Shown: positions 38,034-49,683, counted from the stretch's first letter. The stretch: DNA of 64,000 bases from Ampullaceana balthica (GCA_944989445.1 CALYLW010000125.1:434001-498000); one strand, 5' to 3'. Program-made: numbers and translations. The notes: generated by a model from the letters alone, not told the origin.

Positions 38034-38337
38034 ATTATTTTATGGCGATAATCGCCTTCTTGTTAATCTCGACACCAAAATGTTTATTAATTTGCGTCAT
38101 TATTTTACGTCTTAATTTTCAATAATTTTTTTTTATATAGCTCATATAGGGAAAAACTACATTTTGGGCCCCCGGCCCCCTGTATCTTATATATATGGAA
38201 CGAAACCTGTTTAATAACCTTTCCGGTATAATTTTGTGTACGTGTACCAAATTTCACGTTATTTGGTTGTCTGGATCTTGAGTTATTAGGGAACAGACAG
38301 ACAACCAGACAGACAACAAATGCGTCTTATATATATA
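38034..38337. repeat. 300-bp dispersed repeat, copy 1
   Basis: It runs from ATTATTTTATGGCGATAA to AAATGCGTCTTATATATATA. It contains TATATAGCTCATATAGGGAA, GGGCCCCCGGCCCCC, ACCAAATTTCACGTTATTTG and a GACAGACA run. It is about 90% identical by eye to 41530-41816. A Helitron has inserted in its terminal TA tract. Confidence 0.85.
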
Positions 38338-38369
38338 CTAGGGGCAAGTACCCGGCTTCGCCCGGGTTT
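38338..38369 (-). mobile_element. Helitron 3' end (hairpin plus CTAG)
   Basis: Minus strand: ACCCGGGCGAAGCCGGGT forms a 6-bp stem with a GCGAAG loop. Eight nt later it ends CTAG, then T of the host TA tract. This matches the canonical Helitron 3' terminus (short hairpin about 10 nt before CTRR, insertion between A and T). It lies about 50 nt beyond the last coding relic of the Helitron on the same strand. Confidence 0.85.
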
Positions 38370-38415
38370 AAAATAAGGTTTTCTGTAGAAGCGTACACAT
38401 CTGTTTACTTGCATG

Positions 38416-40140
38416 CTATAAAATGGTACATTTAACAGTGTATGTGCTGCATGGCTTAATTTCAAGGATGTCACCATCCTCATCTTTCACAATAACAGTT
38501 TTGAGATCTTCAAATGAAATAGGTCCCCGAATATGGTGCAGCAGGAGGCGCATGTGAAATGCTTCTCTGTTGTGAGGATGCACAGTGTACACTCTTCCCA
38601 AGGCATTGTCTGTCACATATCCCGGGAAGTCTGCAAGAGGTATACCTTTTTTCGGATTTGCCAGACCTTTTGACTGGCATCCCAGCGAAAATGTCTAGGC
38701 ACTTCAGAATACAGCAATGTTTTTGCAAGAGGATCTGTTTTGCAGAGATCAAAAAACGCTGTTAATGTAGTCTTTGTTGGAGTGTCTGTCAAATGTGCTG
38801 TTGGCTGTCCTGGTTTATAGTATACTCCTTGGCCTCCTTCAAGATGTACTGCCAAGTGAACAACTGTTGGATACCTTTGATGGATGGGAAAGTTAAGCAG
38901 GCGCCACACTGCCTCACTGCTACTAATGTATCGTCCTTGTTGATAATTGGTAACCCCATCAAGCCTGTTCGGCATTTCATTTGCAACAGTAAACATGGCT
39001 GCATCACTTCCCTTGGTAACATAATTGCAAATCTACTTGATGCTTGTGTTTCTATGACGTACATAGGTCATTCCATCCTGTGCATATTCATGCATGTAAC
39101 GGGGCCCTCCACTGAAGGATGAAGGCAGCACCACTAATTTGCCAAGATTTTCAGAAGTCACATTGTTGTCATTCCTTACTGCCTCTAATAGTACACCATA
39201 GTCCTCAGCTCTAAGTTTTGTTTGGTTGAGTCTGATGAAACGCAATCTCTCATTCTCAACCTTAGCATACATATCCACTATGTATTGCTGGAAAAGGCGC
39301 GGGCATCTGAGGAGTGTATTAAATTCGTTGACTCTTTGCATCATGCGATATGCATAGTAGTCATTGCTTGTGGCCTTGTTTACATCTTTTATGTTCAAAT
39401 CATAGCCATCTTCTCCTCTAACAAATAGCAGAGGATACTGAAGTGGATCATATGACCTGTGAGTGTCTTGAATCCTTTGAAGTGGCATTTGTGAGCAACT
39501 TCTTGAATGCAGCACAATGTCTCTACGATCACCTAGCTCTCCAGCAATCATGATGCCACTTCACTAACAGATGGTGCATTGAATCTGCCTTTGTGTTCCT
39601 TTAATGGTGCTTTGCCGGAAATTTTGATTTTGTAGTCCACTTGAGTGTTATCCATAATCTCAGCAGCCATTTTAAATGACCTCACATAGCTGTTATGCTG
39701 ATGCAGCATTCTTTGCAGTTTGAGGACAATGTTTCTGTCAACAGGACTGTCAAGCAAATCCAGTCGTCTTTGCACTTGCTCATCTTCTCCCAAGAAGTAA
39801 ATCTGGAGATATTTGCTGTCTATAGCATTGACTGGATGAAGAGGTCCAGCATGGTGGTACACTTGGCCTTGGACCTTGAATGTTGGTGTCCACCCGTTAT
39901 TCACGACAACATTAGACTTGAAGGAAGTCACGGCAAACATATTATTGAATAGTCTAATAAGTTTCACAAAGTCCTTTGATTGTGCAGTTTCACCATTCAA
40001 CAGAATGCACAATGGTTCTGGTGGCTTTAGAATTGGGGCAGTTTGACTTTACCACTGGAACAGCACATGCCTGGAGTTTCTTTGCTCAGCTGTTTCAGCT
40101 GCTCTGGGAACTCTGTGGCGGACCTGATCTGCCTGGATTT
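38416..40140 (-). pseudogene. Helitron Rep/helicase protein relic
   Basis: The minus strand encodes, in order: a CCSSGKVKLP knuckle-like segment (about 40090-40050); after a frameshift near 40030, a Helitron_like_N segment (RLFNNMFAVTSFKSNVVVNN, then GQVYHHAGPLHPVN); after a one-base shift at 39550, RIQDTHRSYDPLQYPLLFVR, GEDGYDL, YYAYRMMQRVNEFNTLLRCP, RLFQQYIVDMYAKVE and LPSSFSGGPRYMHEYAQDGM. Then YVR joins directly to NTSIK, deleting the Rep core including the His-hydrophobe-His nuclease motif. A TAG at 39033-39035 follows, then ICNYVTKGSD, RYISSSEAVWRLLNFPIHQR, and after a further shift at 38614 GRVYTVHPHN and GPISFEDLKTV. The Pif1-type helicase half is missing, and the frame runs almost directly to the 3' terminus. 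It is clearly inactive. Confidence 0.88.
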
Positions 40141-40985
40141 TATATATTTTTTTTTCGTATGTTATCATTGCGGGAGAGTACTCAACAACTTCCCAAAGTT
40201 TCATGCTCCTATTTACACGGGAAGTTGGATATTTAATGATTAGTCTGTTTTATATAGCTCATATTAGGAAAATACCTACATTTTGGCCCAAGGCCCCCTA
40301 GTGAGTAATAATTTTATATATTTTTTTCGCATGTTACCATCGCGCGAGGGTACTCAAAATCTTCCAAAAGTTTCATTCTTCTACTTACATGGTAATTTGG
40401 AGAATTATTGATGAGTCAGTTTGATATATGAAAAAAAACTACATTCAGGCCTCTGACCACCCAGTGAGTGATAATTTTTATTAATGTTTCGCCAGTTACC
40501 ATTTTGGGAGGGTATATAACAACTTCACAAAGTTTCATGCTTCTACCTACACAGGAAATAGGAGATTTAATGATGAGCCTGATTTATATAGCTCATTTAA
40601 GAAAAAACTACGTTTGGGCCCCCGCCCACCCCCCTACCCAGTTAGTGATAACTTTATACTTTTTTCGACTGTTACCATTGCGGGAGGGTACTCAACGACT
40701 TTCCAAATTTTCATGCTTCTACCTACTCGGGAATATGAGGAATTGGTGTTGATTCAGTTTTATATAGCCCATATAAGGAAAAACCGGTTTTGGGGCACCC
40801 GGCCACCCATGAGTGGAAATGTTTACATTATTTTTCACCAATTATCGTCATAATAGTGTATTTGGCAAGTTCCCAAAAGTTTCATGCTTCTACCTTCACG
40901 GGAGGTTGGAGAATTAGTTTTGAGTCAGTTTTAAATATACGGAAAAAAAATACATTTTGGCCCCCGCCCCCAGTAAGTGATAATT
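40141..40985. repeat. tandem array of about 165-bp units, five copies
   Basis: Five diverged units (starting near 40141, 40304, 40467, 40641 and 40813) share GTTACCATTGCGGGAGGGTA, AGTTTCATGCTTCTACCTAC, TATATAGCTCATATAAGGAA and a CCCCCGCCCCC block. Part of the unit is the core of the 300-bp repeat at 38034 and 41530. The array abuts the 5' side of the Helitron relic and may be the 5' part of the same element. Confidence 0.8.
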
Positions 40986-41529
40986 TATATAATTCATTTT
41001 TCTGTTGTATGGGGTTTATTTGTTTTAAAGAAACATTTCGAAACGCAATGTTTGAGCTTAAAATGTGCCCTGCTGGTTTCGTTTAAGTTATGCAAAAAGT
41101 ATAAACACAGTTGCTTAGCTACAGTGTTTATGCCACCCAGGGATGGACGATATTATTGACTCCTACCCTCGCCGATAAAAGGAAAAGAGCTTGATCGGAC
41201 GACTGGATAAAATACATATAGAATATACAAAAAAGAAACAGTGTAAAGTAAAAAAATATGTAATTTGCAAACAAATTTTATAAAAATATATACGTAATCT
41301 TGTTAGAGGCGCAACATTAACAGACATAAAAATAAACCATTTCATAACATTTAGTTCACAACAAAAAACACACACACTCACTGATTCACACATGTGCACA
41401 CAAATACTTAAACGCACACCCACAGCGGTATATTAACAATTAAAAATATATATTAAAATAATCACTGCTCTTTTCACTTTGTTTCCTATTTACAAATTAA
41501 TATGAACTCAAACTATGACGTCACATCAC
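40986..41529. other. unassigned sequence
   Basis: No gene or repeat recognised; short CA-rich stretches near 41359-41412. Confidence 0.35.
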
Positions 41530-41807
41530 ATTATTTTATGGCAATAAACGCCATCTTGTTAATCTCGACACCAAAATGTTTAATATTTTACGTCTTAATT
41601 TTCAATAATTTTTATTTTATATAGCTCATATAGGGAAAAATTACATTTTGGGCCCCCGCCCCCAGTATCTTATATATATGGAACGAAACCTGTTTAATAA
41701 CCTTTCCGGTATAATTTTGTGTACGTGTACCAAATTTCACGTTATTTGGTTGTCTGGATCTTGAGTTATAAGGGAACAGACAGACGACGGACAGACAACA
41801 AATGCGT

Positions 41808-41816
<9 letters not shown>
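41530..41816. repeat. 300-bp dispersed repeat, copy 2
   Basis: Same layout as 38034-38337: TTATTTTATGGCAATAAACG to AAATGCGTCTTATATATATA, including CTCGACACCAAAATGTTTA and the GACAGAC run. It ends in a long TA tract, with no Helitron inserted. Confidence 0.85.

Positions 41817-41892
<76 letters not shown>
41811..41892. repeat. (TA)n microsatellite
   Basis: About 80 bp of pure TA that grew from the terminal TA of the adjacent 300-bp repeat. Confidence 0.97.
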
Positions 41893-41894
<2 letters not shown>

Positions 41895-42459
41895 TTTTAT
41901 ATTATCCCGTAATTATTTTTTTAAACTGTAATATATTTGAGAAAACTAATTTGGCATTATTTGTATCAGATTAGTTGATTGTAGTTTGTTCCCCACAATT
42001 CAGGACTTGCGGCAGTTCCTTTCGCAAGTATTTAGTGTTGTAACAGAGTAGAGAATGTGGTAGACCACTCCAGACGACAGCCAAGAGAGATATAAAAGGT
42101 CAAATTTTCAGAACAGTTTTTCTAAGCCTATGGAACGTGGCACATGTCAAGGTCAGAATTGAATTCTTGTCTTCATCAAAGCACGAAGGTAAAAGTCCAC
42201 TAATCAGTGGACATGGGACAGTACAGAGGAAGAAAATTAATCCCAATGCAATTAAGACGTGGGGGCGGGGGGAGTATCATTAAAATAATGAGAGAAAAAA
42301 TAACAATTAATTTTAGTTTCAGAAACTTGGAATGGAGGGGAGGTAATTGGTTTAAGTAGCTCATTTCATTTATTTAATAACTGTCCTTCAATAATTCATT
42401 AATTCTTTATGGATGTGCCTTAGAGCATTATATATTCATATTAATTAGTCAAAATTAAT
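41893..42459. other. unassigned sequence
   Basis: No gene or repeat recognised. Confidence 0.4.
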
Positions 42460-42862
42460 TTCAACCGCCCGAGTAGCTAAGTTACAAGATCAAAATGAAA
42501 GTCGAAAATCATTTAATTATTTATTTCCTTATAACTCCGTTACCTTTGTATGTGGAGCGCAACTTCTGGTGGTCAAAACTGCGTGAGGGCATTCAGGTTG
42601 CGGAAGCCACCCTCACAGCTAGGAGTGAAGAGAGAAGAGCCAGGAGAAAGGGAAATGGGGGAATAGGAGCAGGAGTAAATGCCGTCGTCCCTTGAGGACG
42701 GACGGATGCCATACACATACATACCGTTGTATTAATCGTCTGTTGTCTTTAGGTCATACAGAATAAAGCTTTCAAATAAAATACACGTACGAATTTTGGG
42801 ATTAAAAAATTAAATGAAAGCTTTATTATTGACCAAAATGGAGATATTTGCCGAAACTAGTA
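42460..42862 (+). mobile_element. Penelope-like element 3' region (candidate)
   Basis: A 66-codon frame at 42495-42695 includes WWSKLREGIQVAEATLTARS and a basic ERRARRKG stretch, loosely like the segment after a PLE endonuclease. The 3' part has inverted AAAGCTTTCAAATAAAATAC (42766-42785) and a later ATGAAAGCTTTATTATTGAC, then GGAGATATTTGCCGAAAC at 42839-42856, the GCCGAAAC motif seen at PLE ends. The blocks match 19525-19660 in opposite order. Moderate to low confidence; no reverse transcriptase is visible. Confidence 0.4.
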
Positions 42863-42867
42863 CGTTT

Positions 42868-43383
42868 TTAAATCCTTTATATTAACTCGTGGTGTCTGCG
42901 GCCGACCGACCGACCGACCGACCGACCGTCCGACCGATCGACCTTGTCGCCAAAACTTTTGATCGATTTTCAACCCACTTGCTCACAAGATAGCGAGCTG
43001 AAATTTTGCAGGCAGTTTCGTACCGATGATAAAAACAATGTATCAGAATTTCAGATCGATCGCATGTACCGTAATTAAATTAATGATTTTTTAGATTATT
43101 TTATTTATTCCTATGTATCATGCTATTTTTTGAGATAGAGCGTCGCGGTGCGTATTATATTGAACAACCTTTCTGTCGCGCAATAAGGTGCGTATTTTAT
43201 TGACAGCTCTTTTTATAAACATATTCTGCCTGATCGGTGCGCATTATATTAAACATGTTTTACGACACAACTGCAATTTTGTATTTCTGGATGGTCTGGC
43301 GCTGCGTATTATAATGAACATTCTTTTAATTACTTCTCGTACATAAAGGATTTATAGTCAAAAACTTGGTTTTTTACGGGTTT
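42868..43383 (-). repeat. R500 dispersed element, inverted single copy
   Basis: In minus orientation it reads CCCGTAAAAAACCAAGTTTT to GAGTTAATATAAAGGATTT. A (CCGA)n run at 42899-42950 occupies the place of the CCGCCCG/GACAGAGA tract of other copies. The central part carries three GCGCATTATATT-like subrepeats. Diverged from the array copies. Confidence 0.75.
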
Positions 43384-44850
43384 TTCTTATTATTTATTCA
43401 TAAATAAATCTTAACATATAAATTTTAATCAAACCATTAATTTATGCATCTTTTATTCGTTCTCTTTATAGTTTCTTACCCATCAAAGTTATACACTTTT
43501 GACTTTATAAGAAAAAAGTTTTGACTTTTATTACTAACAGATTTCATTTAACAAAACTACCCCCCCCCCACACCAACACAAAAACAAACAAACAAAAAAA
43601 CAACAACAAAAATAAAGATGCAGAAATACTTTCCACATTAAACAGTTATAACTTCCTGTAATCTTGACAACAGAAACAAAATTTTTATGCTGGGTCGTTA
43701 TAACTATCAAGTTTGTTTGTTTTGTTTGTTTTTTGTTTTTTCATTGTTTTTTTTCTAAATTATTTGTAAATGTAGTTGTCATTTTCTTCAGATACCCTTT
43801 TCTATCATCAAGCTAATGACCGTGTTTTCTTTGTACTGTTTCTATCCAATCCTTGTCAGACACGCAATTTAAAAAGTGTTTTGAAGTGTTTTAAATGATT
43901 CCTTGTCGCCGTAACATTTTATTTTAGAGTTAGTGAATACAATTCCACAACATTGACGCCTTGTTTCAGAGAGATAACTCCGAAGGATTTGTATTTTTTT
44001 CCACACTGGAAGCTTTCAGAAAGGACTCTGAAGAGGAGTGCAGCGTCTTTAAACATACATGACTACTTCATTTGAAAAATATGAATATGTTTTGTTTTTT
44101 TTCGTTAAAACATTTTCAAGAATCATGCTATTACTGTAATGCAAACATAATTTAGTTCTTTGAGAATTTAGCACAAAATATTAATTAAACCTTTAAAAAT
44201 ATTGAAATTTATAAAAATTGAAAAAAAAATCATTCAAATGCTTGTTGAAAAAAAAATGTTTTAAAAAAATAATAAAGTTGTAAAAAGAAAAGAAAGTTTT
44301 TGTTCTCACCAATATTTGACCATTTGAAAATATGGTAAGTAAAATAGAAAATCATCACTACAAAAAGATATCAATTTACATACTGAAAATATTGTTTCTC
44401 TAAACATTTATGAAATACAAGATAAATCTATAAAAAATTAAATTTTCTAATTTACGTAATTTGAGATATGAATAAAAGATTCGTTGTCAAAAGTCAATAA
44501 CATTGATAAGACAAATCTGAAACAATTGGAGCAGCTGTAAACTTGTCAGCGAGTCCCCGGAAATATTTTAGACTGATTTTTAAAGAGGTTCCACTTACAT
44601 TTCCCTTTAATTTGTCATTTCGCTACGAATGCGTAAAATAGTTATTGAATTTTTTTTTAATGAATTTTACGTAGGAAGCTGATAGAAGACGCATGTGGCT
44701 GAGGGGATCGGCCACTTCGAGAGGAAGTGTTTTTGGGTGGGAGGGATGGGGGGAGGTTAGATTTTCTCTTTAAAACATGTGTCCAGTTTGAGTTTGATCT
44801 GCATAAACTTAACTTTTTCCAAAATGTGCCTCGTTACCTTTGAAATTATA
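43384..44850. other. unassigned AT-rich sequence
   Basis: Contains a C-run with CAAACAAACAAAC (43560-43615) and a TTTGTTTG run (43712-43750). No gene recognised. Confidence 0.4.
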
Positions 44851-44851
44851 C

Positions 44852-45706
44852 ATCATTACTGTTGAAAATTTACATCATTACTGTTGAAAATGTAAGTCAT
44901 TACTGTTGAAAATGTACGTCATTACTGTTGAAAATGTACGTCATTACTGTTGAAAATGTACATCATTACTGTTGAAAATGTACGTCATTGCTGTTGAAAA
45001 TGCACATCATTACTGCTGAAAATGTACATCATTACTGTTGAAAATGTACATCATTACTGTTGAAAATGTACATCATTACTGTTGAAAATGTACGTCATTA
45101 CTGTTGAAAATGTACGTCATTACTGTTGAAAATGTACGTCATTACTGTTGAAAATGTACGTCATTACTGTTGAAAATGTACGTCATTACTGTTGAAAATG
45201 TACGTCATTACTGTTGAAAATGTACGTCATTACTGTTGAAAATGTACGTCATTACTGTTGAAAATGTACGTCATTACTGTTGAAAATGTACGTCATTACT
45301 GTTGAAAATGTACGTCATTACTGTTGAAAATGTACGTCATTACTGTTGAAAATGTACATCATTACTGTTGAAAATGTACATCATTACTGTTGAAAATGTA
45401 CATCATTACTGTTGAAAATGTACGTCATTACTGTTGAAAATGTACATCATTACTGTTGAAAATGTACGTCATTACTGTTGAAAATGTACATCATTACTGT
45501 TGAAAAATGTACGTCATTACTGTTGAAAATGTACATCATTACTGTTGAAAATGTACGTCATTACTGTTGAAAATGTACATCATTACTGTTGAAAATGTAC
45601 ATCATTACTGTTGAAAATGTACGTCATTACTGTTGAAAATGTACATCATTACTGTTGAAAATGTACGTCATTACTGTTGAAAATGTACATCATTACTGTT
45701 GAAAAC
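44852..45706. repeat. 22-bp array, about 38 copies
   Basis: GTTGAAAATGTACGTCATTACT is repeated with one main polymorphism, ACGTCA or ACATCA, plus one single-base insertion near 45507. A central block (about 45085-45350) is pure ACGTCA, while the flanks mix both types. Confidence 0.95.
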
Positions 45707-46150
45707 CAAAGCTCTCACCGAACTCGACATAAACTTAAAAATGGGTCTGTCAATAACAATAAATACACTGAGCAAACAGAGTGCGCATAACTTATTCATA
45801 TACTAACAATCAAATGAAACACCTAAACTTCGTCTGCATTCATGCAAATATTTCTGGCTACAAATTGTGTAGTCTTTGTATCGTAATGCATTTTAAAAAA
45901 AACGTTAAGAGCGTTTATTCTTTTTTCTGTATTTTTTTTTATCCTCTTAAATTTTTGCTCCTCTTAATTTCTATCAGCGCTTACTTGGCCCACAGACAAT
46001 AACAAAACTGTTTGTCTTAAGCTATCAGTCACCAGCCGCGGACGTCAGTGCTCTGCACCAGGCCATTTATAAGATAGTTTGGGTTTGTTTTGAACCTCTC
46101 GGCTGTCACGAACCGTTAGGCGGTGCCAGACGGCAATATGAGACCGTTCT
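45707..46150. other. unassigned sequence
   Basis: No gene recognised. The segment 46020-46150 is GC-richer and directly precedes the candidate promoter. Confidence 0.35.
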
Positions 46151-46294
46151 GTCCACAGGAAATAATCACACCTGTCAGTTGAACATTAACATATAAGAGC
46201 CAAATTCTCGGCAGAAAGTGAAACAGTCAGCTGACGATCAGTCTTTCAATCATCAGATCAGTCGATCAATGGAATTTTGTAATCGGAGGTAGGT
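46150..46294 (+). promoter_or_regulatory. candidate TATA promoter and short first exon
   Basis: TATAAGAG at 46192-46199 is followed about 30 nt on by a TCAGTC/TCAGCTGACG initiator-like region. At 46269 an ATG opens MEFCNR and ends at a donor-like AG|GTAGGT (46287-46294). The start context is weak at position -3, and no downstream exon was found on this strand. Suggestive only. Confidence 0.25.
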
Positions 46295-47015
46295 CCTTCG
46301 ATGTTTCATCAATGAACTTAGATTCAAAATGCAAGAGGCTTTGCACCCGTGAGAAGATATGAGAAGAAATAGAATACGTTTTTGGGAGAAAATGGGATTT
46401 AAGTATAGAGGAGAAAAGATAGTTCACATCTAAATGTTTTCATCAATCCTTTAAATTATTTGATTAGAAATGGAAACCCCATAACAAATGTATCATAACT
46501 TGTATGCCTTTTATGTAATTTTTACATTTTAACTTTTATTTTATTTATTTAAATGGTTTGTATTAATTTAATAATGACTCTATATTCTTGTTATAGTAGA
46601 AAACACTTGCAGCTTAACACATTATTTTAAACGAAGTGAAAGAATCTCTTCCGTAACGTAAAAACTAGGGTGAAACAATCGCGCAGGTAACACGAACACA
46701 ACTGAACACCAAAGTACAACACGCAGGTGAAAGAATACAAGAATCTAATTAAACAATTGTGAATATTATGTCAAGCTTCACTGGTTTTGAATTACCCGCT
46801 AAAAAAATCATCATTATAGGATACGAATAGAAAACAATTTAATCAGTACACAGACCAGAGAACCTTCACAATATATTTAATATTTAATAATCAATTCTTT
46901 TTTTAAATTTATTTATGTATTTCCTTTTTATTTTATTTTAATTATTATTGTTAACTAGTGGCGAAAGAAATGATAAATTGAGTTTGAGAGAGCGAGAGAG
47001 TTACAGAGAGTTAGA

Positions 47016-47225
47016 GACAACCAAACCACCGAAAGCACGTTCTACAAGTGGCCAGAGACAACCAAACCACCGAAAGCACGTTCTACAAGTGGCCAGAGAC
47101 AACCAAACCACCGAAAGCACGTTCTACAAGTGGCCAGAGACAATCGAACCATCGAGAGCACGGCTACAAGCGGCCAGAGACAACAAAACTATGGAAAGCA
47201 CGACTACAAGCGGCCAGAGATCCCT
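47016..47225. repeat. 41-bp tandem repeat, five copies
   Basis: GACAACCAAACCACCGAAAG, CACGTTCTACAAGTGGCCAG: the 41-bp unit occurs at 47016, 47057, 47098, then twice more diverged (CGGCTACAAGCGGCCAG). It ends about 45 bp from the donor side of exon 2. The 174-codon plus frame across it is an artefact running antisense through exon 2. Confidence 0.9.
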
Positions 47226-47270
47226 CGTGTATAAGATCATACCTGGAAGGAATATTTCAAATGAACTCAC

Positions 47271-47444
47271 CTGTCTCCGGGGTTCTCTAAAATGGACTCA
47301 AGGTCGGACACTGACCCCGTCTCGTCAGGGAACCCCACACCTGTGCGTCGACGGCCCAAAGGTGAGAGGACCAGTTGCGGGTCACTCTTTCTATCACGTC
47401 TTGAATTGTGGAGCTCTCGAAATTTGGTCAGTTCGTGTTGGTAC
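47271..47444 (-). CDS. exon 2 of the large minus-strand gene
   Basis: The minus strand reads TCTCTGTCGCCAG|GTACC at the acceptor and GGAGACAG|GTGAGT at the donor, both strong. The 174-nt exon has one nucleotide completing an Arg codon from exon 1 (AG|G), 57 codons, and AG carried into exon 3. The peptide starts YQHELTKFRELHNSRRDRKS, continues DPQLVLSPLGRRRTGVGF and ends SVSDLESILENPGD. The first half is charged and may be helical; the rest is Ser/Pro/Arg-rich. No catalytic or membrane motif is visible. Phase agreement at both ends with exons 11 and 13 kb away is the main evidence. The protein family is not recognised. Confidence 0.87.
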
Positions 47445-48180
47445 CTGGCGACAGAGAAAAGTATACTACTGAAATGGCCTGGAGAGATGTGGGTACTTAC
47501 AGGAAGCCATATTAAGCCACGACATCTGAAAATCAACATTTTACGGGTGTTACGGAATCCGATTTCGAAGTATTTCCAGACAAAGTGGAGCCTTTCTACT
47601 CACTTTACATGTATTTTCGAGGCATAAATTTTCTGTTTTTTTCAAATGAGTATCATTGTAAATAACATTACGTTTATTCTATTACTTTACTGTTATCTTT
47701 TATTAAGTTTTCATTTTTCACGAAATAAAAAGAAATCTTTTTTATAATTCATTTTTAATTTTTTTTTATAAAGATATTTTGTTACAGAATAGATTTGGAA
47801 ATTTCGACATTAAAATTTAACTTTACAGAAACTTACAGACATTTTTGTCGGAATTTAAATGCAAACAAAAAAAGATTAATAATAATTAACAATTTAAAAT
47901 GCATTGCAGATTAATCATTGCATTGTACTGTATAAATAATTAGAAAATTTGATATTTGTGATATTTCTGTAATATTTTGGCTTTTAAAATATTGCTTTCA
48001 CTGTGTTTTTTACAGTAAACTTCTACGCCACACAGGTTTTTTTTTCTTTTTTTTCAGAGATTTAAAAAAAAGTATAGGAAAATAACCTTCTTGTATTCAC
48101 TAAGTTCACCAACAACTACGCCTCTCCGCTGTTATATGGGACATTAAACTCACTATTTTATTATATGTATGTTCAAATAA
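47445..48180. other. unassigned AT-rich intronic sequence
   Basis: No gene or repeat recognised. Confidence 0.4.
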
Positions 48181-48453
48181 GGAGCCGTCCTTAAAGTACG
48201 TCACGCTATTTTTGACCATTTTTAACTCCCCCCCTCCCCCTGTCATAAACGGTCACACATCTCGGACACTAAAGTACGTCACACTTTCGAACAAAATTGT
48301 TGTTTTGTATTTAAAAAAATAATCAAAATTAAATATAAAACAGCGTGATGTCACACATGGCCAGACCCCCCTCCCCCCTGTCACAAAGTATCACACTTTC
48401 TTACACCCCCTCCCCCCCTCCGGAGCGTGACGTACTTAATGGACGGCCCCTAA
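48178..48453. mobile_element. MITE with GGGGCCGTCC-type termini, copy 2
   Basis: A 270-bp element (48181-48450), with left end GGAGCCGTCCTTAAAGTAC and right end GTACTTAATGGACGGCCCC, is flanked by TAA on both sides (3-bp target duplication). The interior is C-rich (GTCACACTTTCGAAC, TCACAAAGTATCACACTTTC) and corresponds to the reverse complement of the copy at 9387-9660. Confidence 0.88.
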
Positions 48454-49680
48454 TAATGTTTTCGAATTTTAATTGTAATCGTTCCTTTTTTTTTCAAAGT
48501 TTAAATATTTACTTTTACAATCCCGGAGATATTGACATTACAATTTTCCTTTTTCCCCAAACGCTTTGCCTTGCTGGATCCTGGAGAATAGTGGATCTAA
48601 CTCTATCTTGTTGTTTATCCTGAAGTATAGCAGTTGTAACTCTATCTTGTTGTTTATCACGAAAGAGTGGGGGGGGGGTATTTAAAAAAGATCAACTACA
48701 TACATAGACATTTATGACATGTTAGTTTATAAAAACAAAAATTATTAACCAAGATGTTTTTCCACTACAAAATTTGTATAAAGATTTTAATTTGTAACAT
48801 AATCAGAGATGGAGAGATCAATATGGATATAAACAAATGTCATTTTTGAAAATAGTTTTGTTGTACTTTTAATGGCTTTCAGAAAAAAAAATTAAAAGTC
48901 AATTTTAATTTTGTTTTTCTATATTCTTTTTTTAAAATATTTTTTATCATTTTTAAAGTTCTATGTTGAAACTAAATAACCTTTAGAGTGGCGAAGGTTT
49001 TATTTATTTTTTTTTAAATTTTAAATACAGACGAAAACAATATCAACTTTGTATTTCTTTCTTGAGTTGTTAATGGGTATGCTGCTGTTGTTTGTTTGTT
49101 TTTTTTTGGGGGGGGGTTGGTTTTTTTTGTTTTTGTTTTGTTTTTTATTTTAAAATTACATTAGGGTTGGAGGGTAAAAAAAATTCAAATAAAATAATTT
49201 TTTCTAAGTATTTGAAAACGACTGAATATTTTCTCAAACATCCAGATGAAATTTTTAAAAATTTCTCATTATAATAAATTATTTGGAATTCATTATAATA
49301 ATACGTACATTTGAAATATTACTAATACTAGATTAATTTATACTGGCAGTGCATTATATTTAGTCTTCATATTTATATTGATAAATTGTTACATTAATGT
49401 TTAATGTTTCGGTAAAACATGGTAGGCTGTGATAATAAAAATAATAATAATAATTCAAACAAGGTTGGAACATCTTGAAATTTTTGAATTAATATTTCGT
49501 CACACTCTTTAGTCTATGGGGAATTTCAAGAGACGGCTGACGTAGCTGTTGCAAATATTTATAGCTATTATAGATATCTTCATAAAGAGAATTTTAGAAA
49601 TTATAAATTTTACAGATGCAAATTATCTCATGTTATCAGGTTTCCACAATTCTCCCCCCCCCCTCCCACCCCACAAATCA
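48454..49680. other. unassigned AT-rich sequence
   Basis: Two copies of GTAACTCTATCTTGTTGTTTATC lie near 48596 and 48635. G-run and T-run blocks occur at 49095-49150. No gene recognised. Confidence 0.35.
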
Positions 49681-49683
49681 ATG

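Noticed and set aside
46948..47627. 174- and 111-codon plus frames
   Set aside because: Made from the 41-bp repeat and antisense to exon 2.
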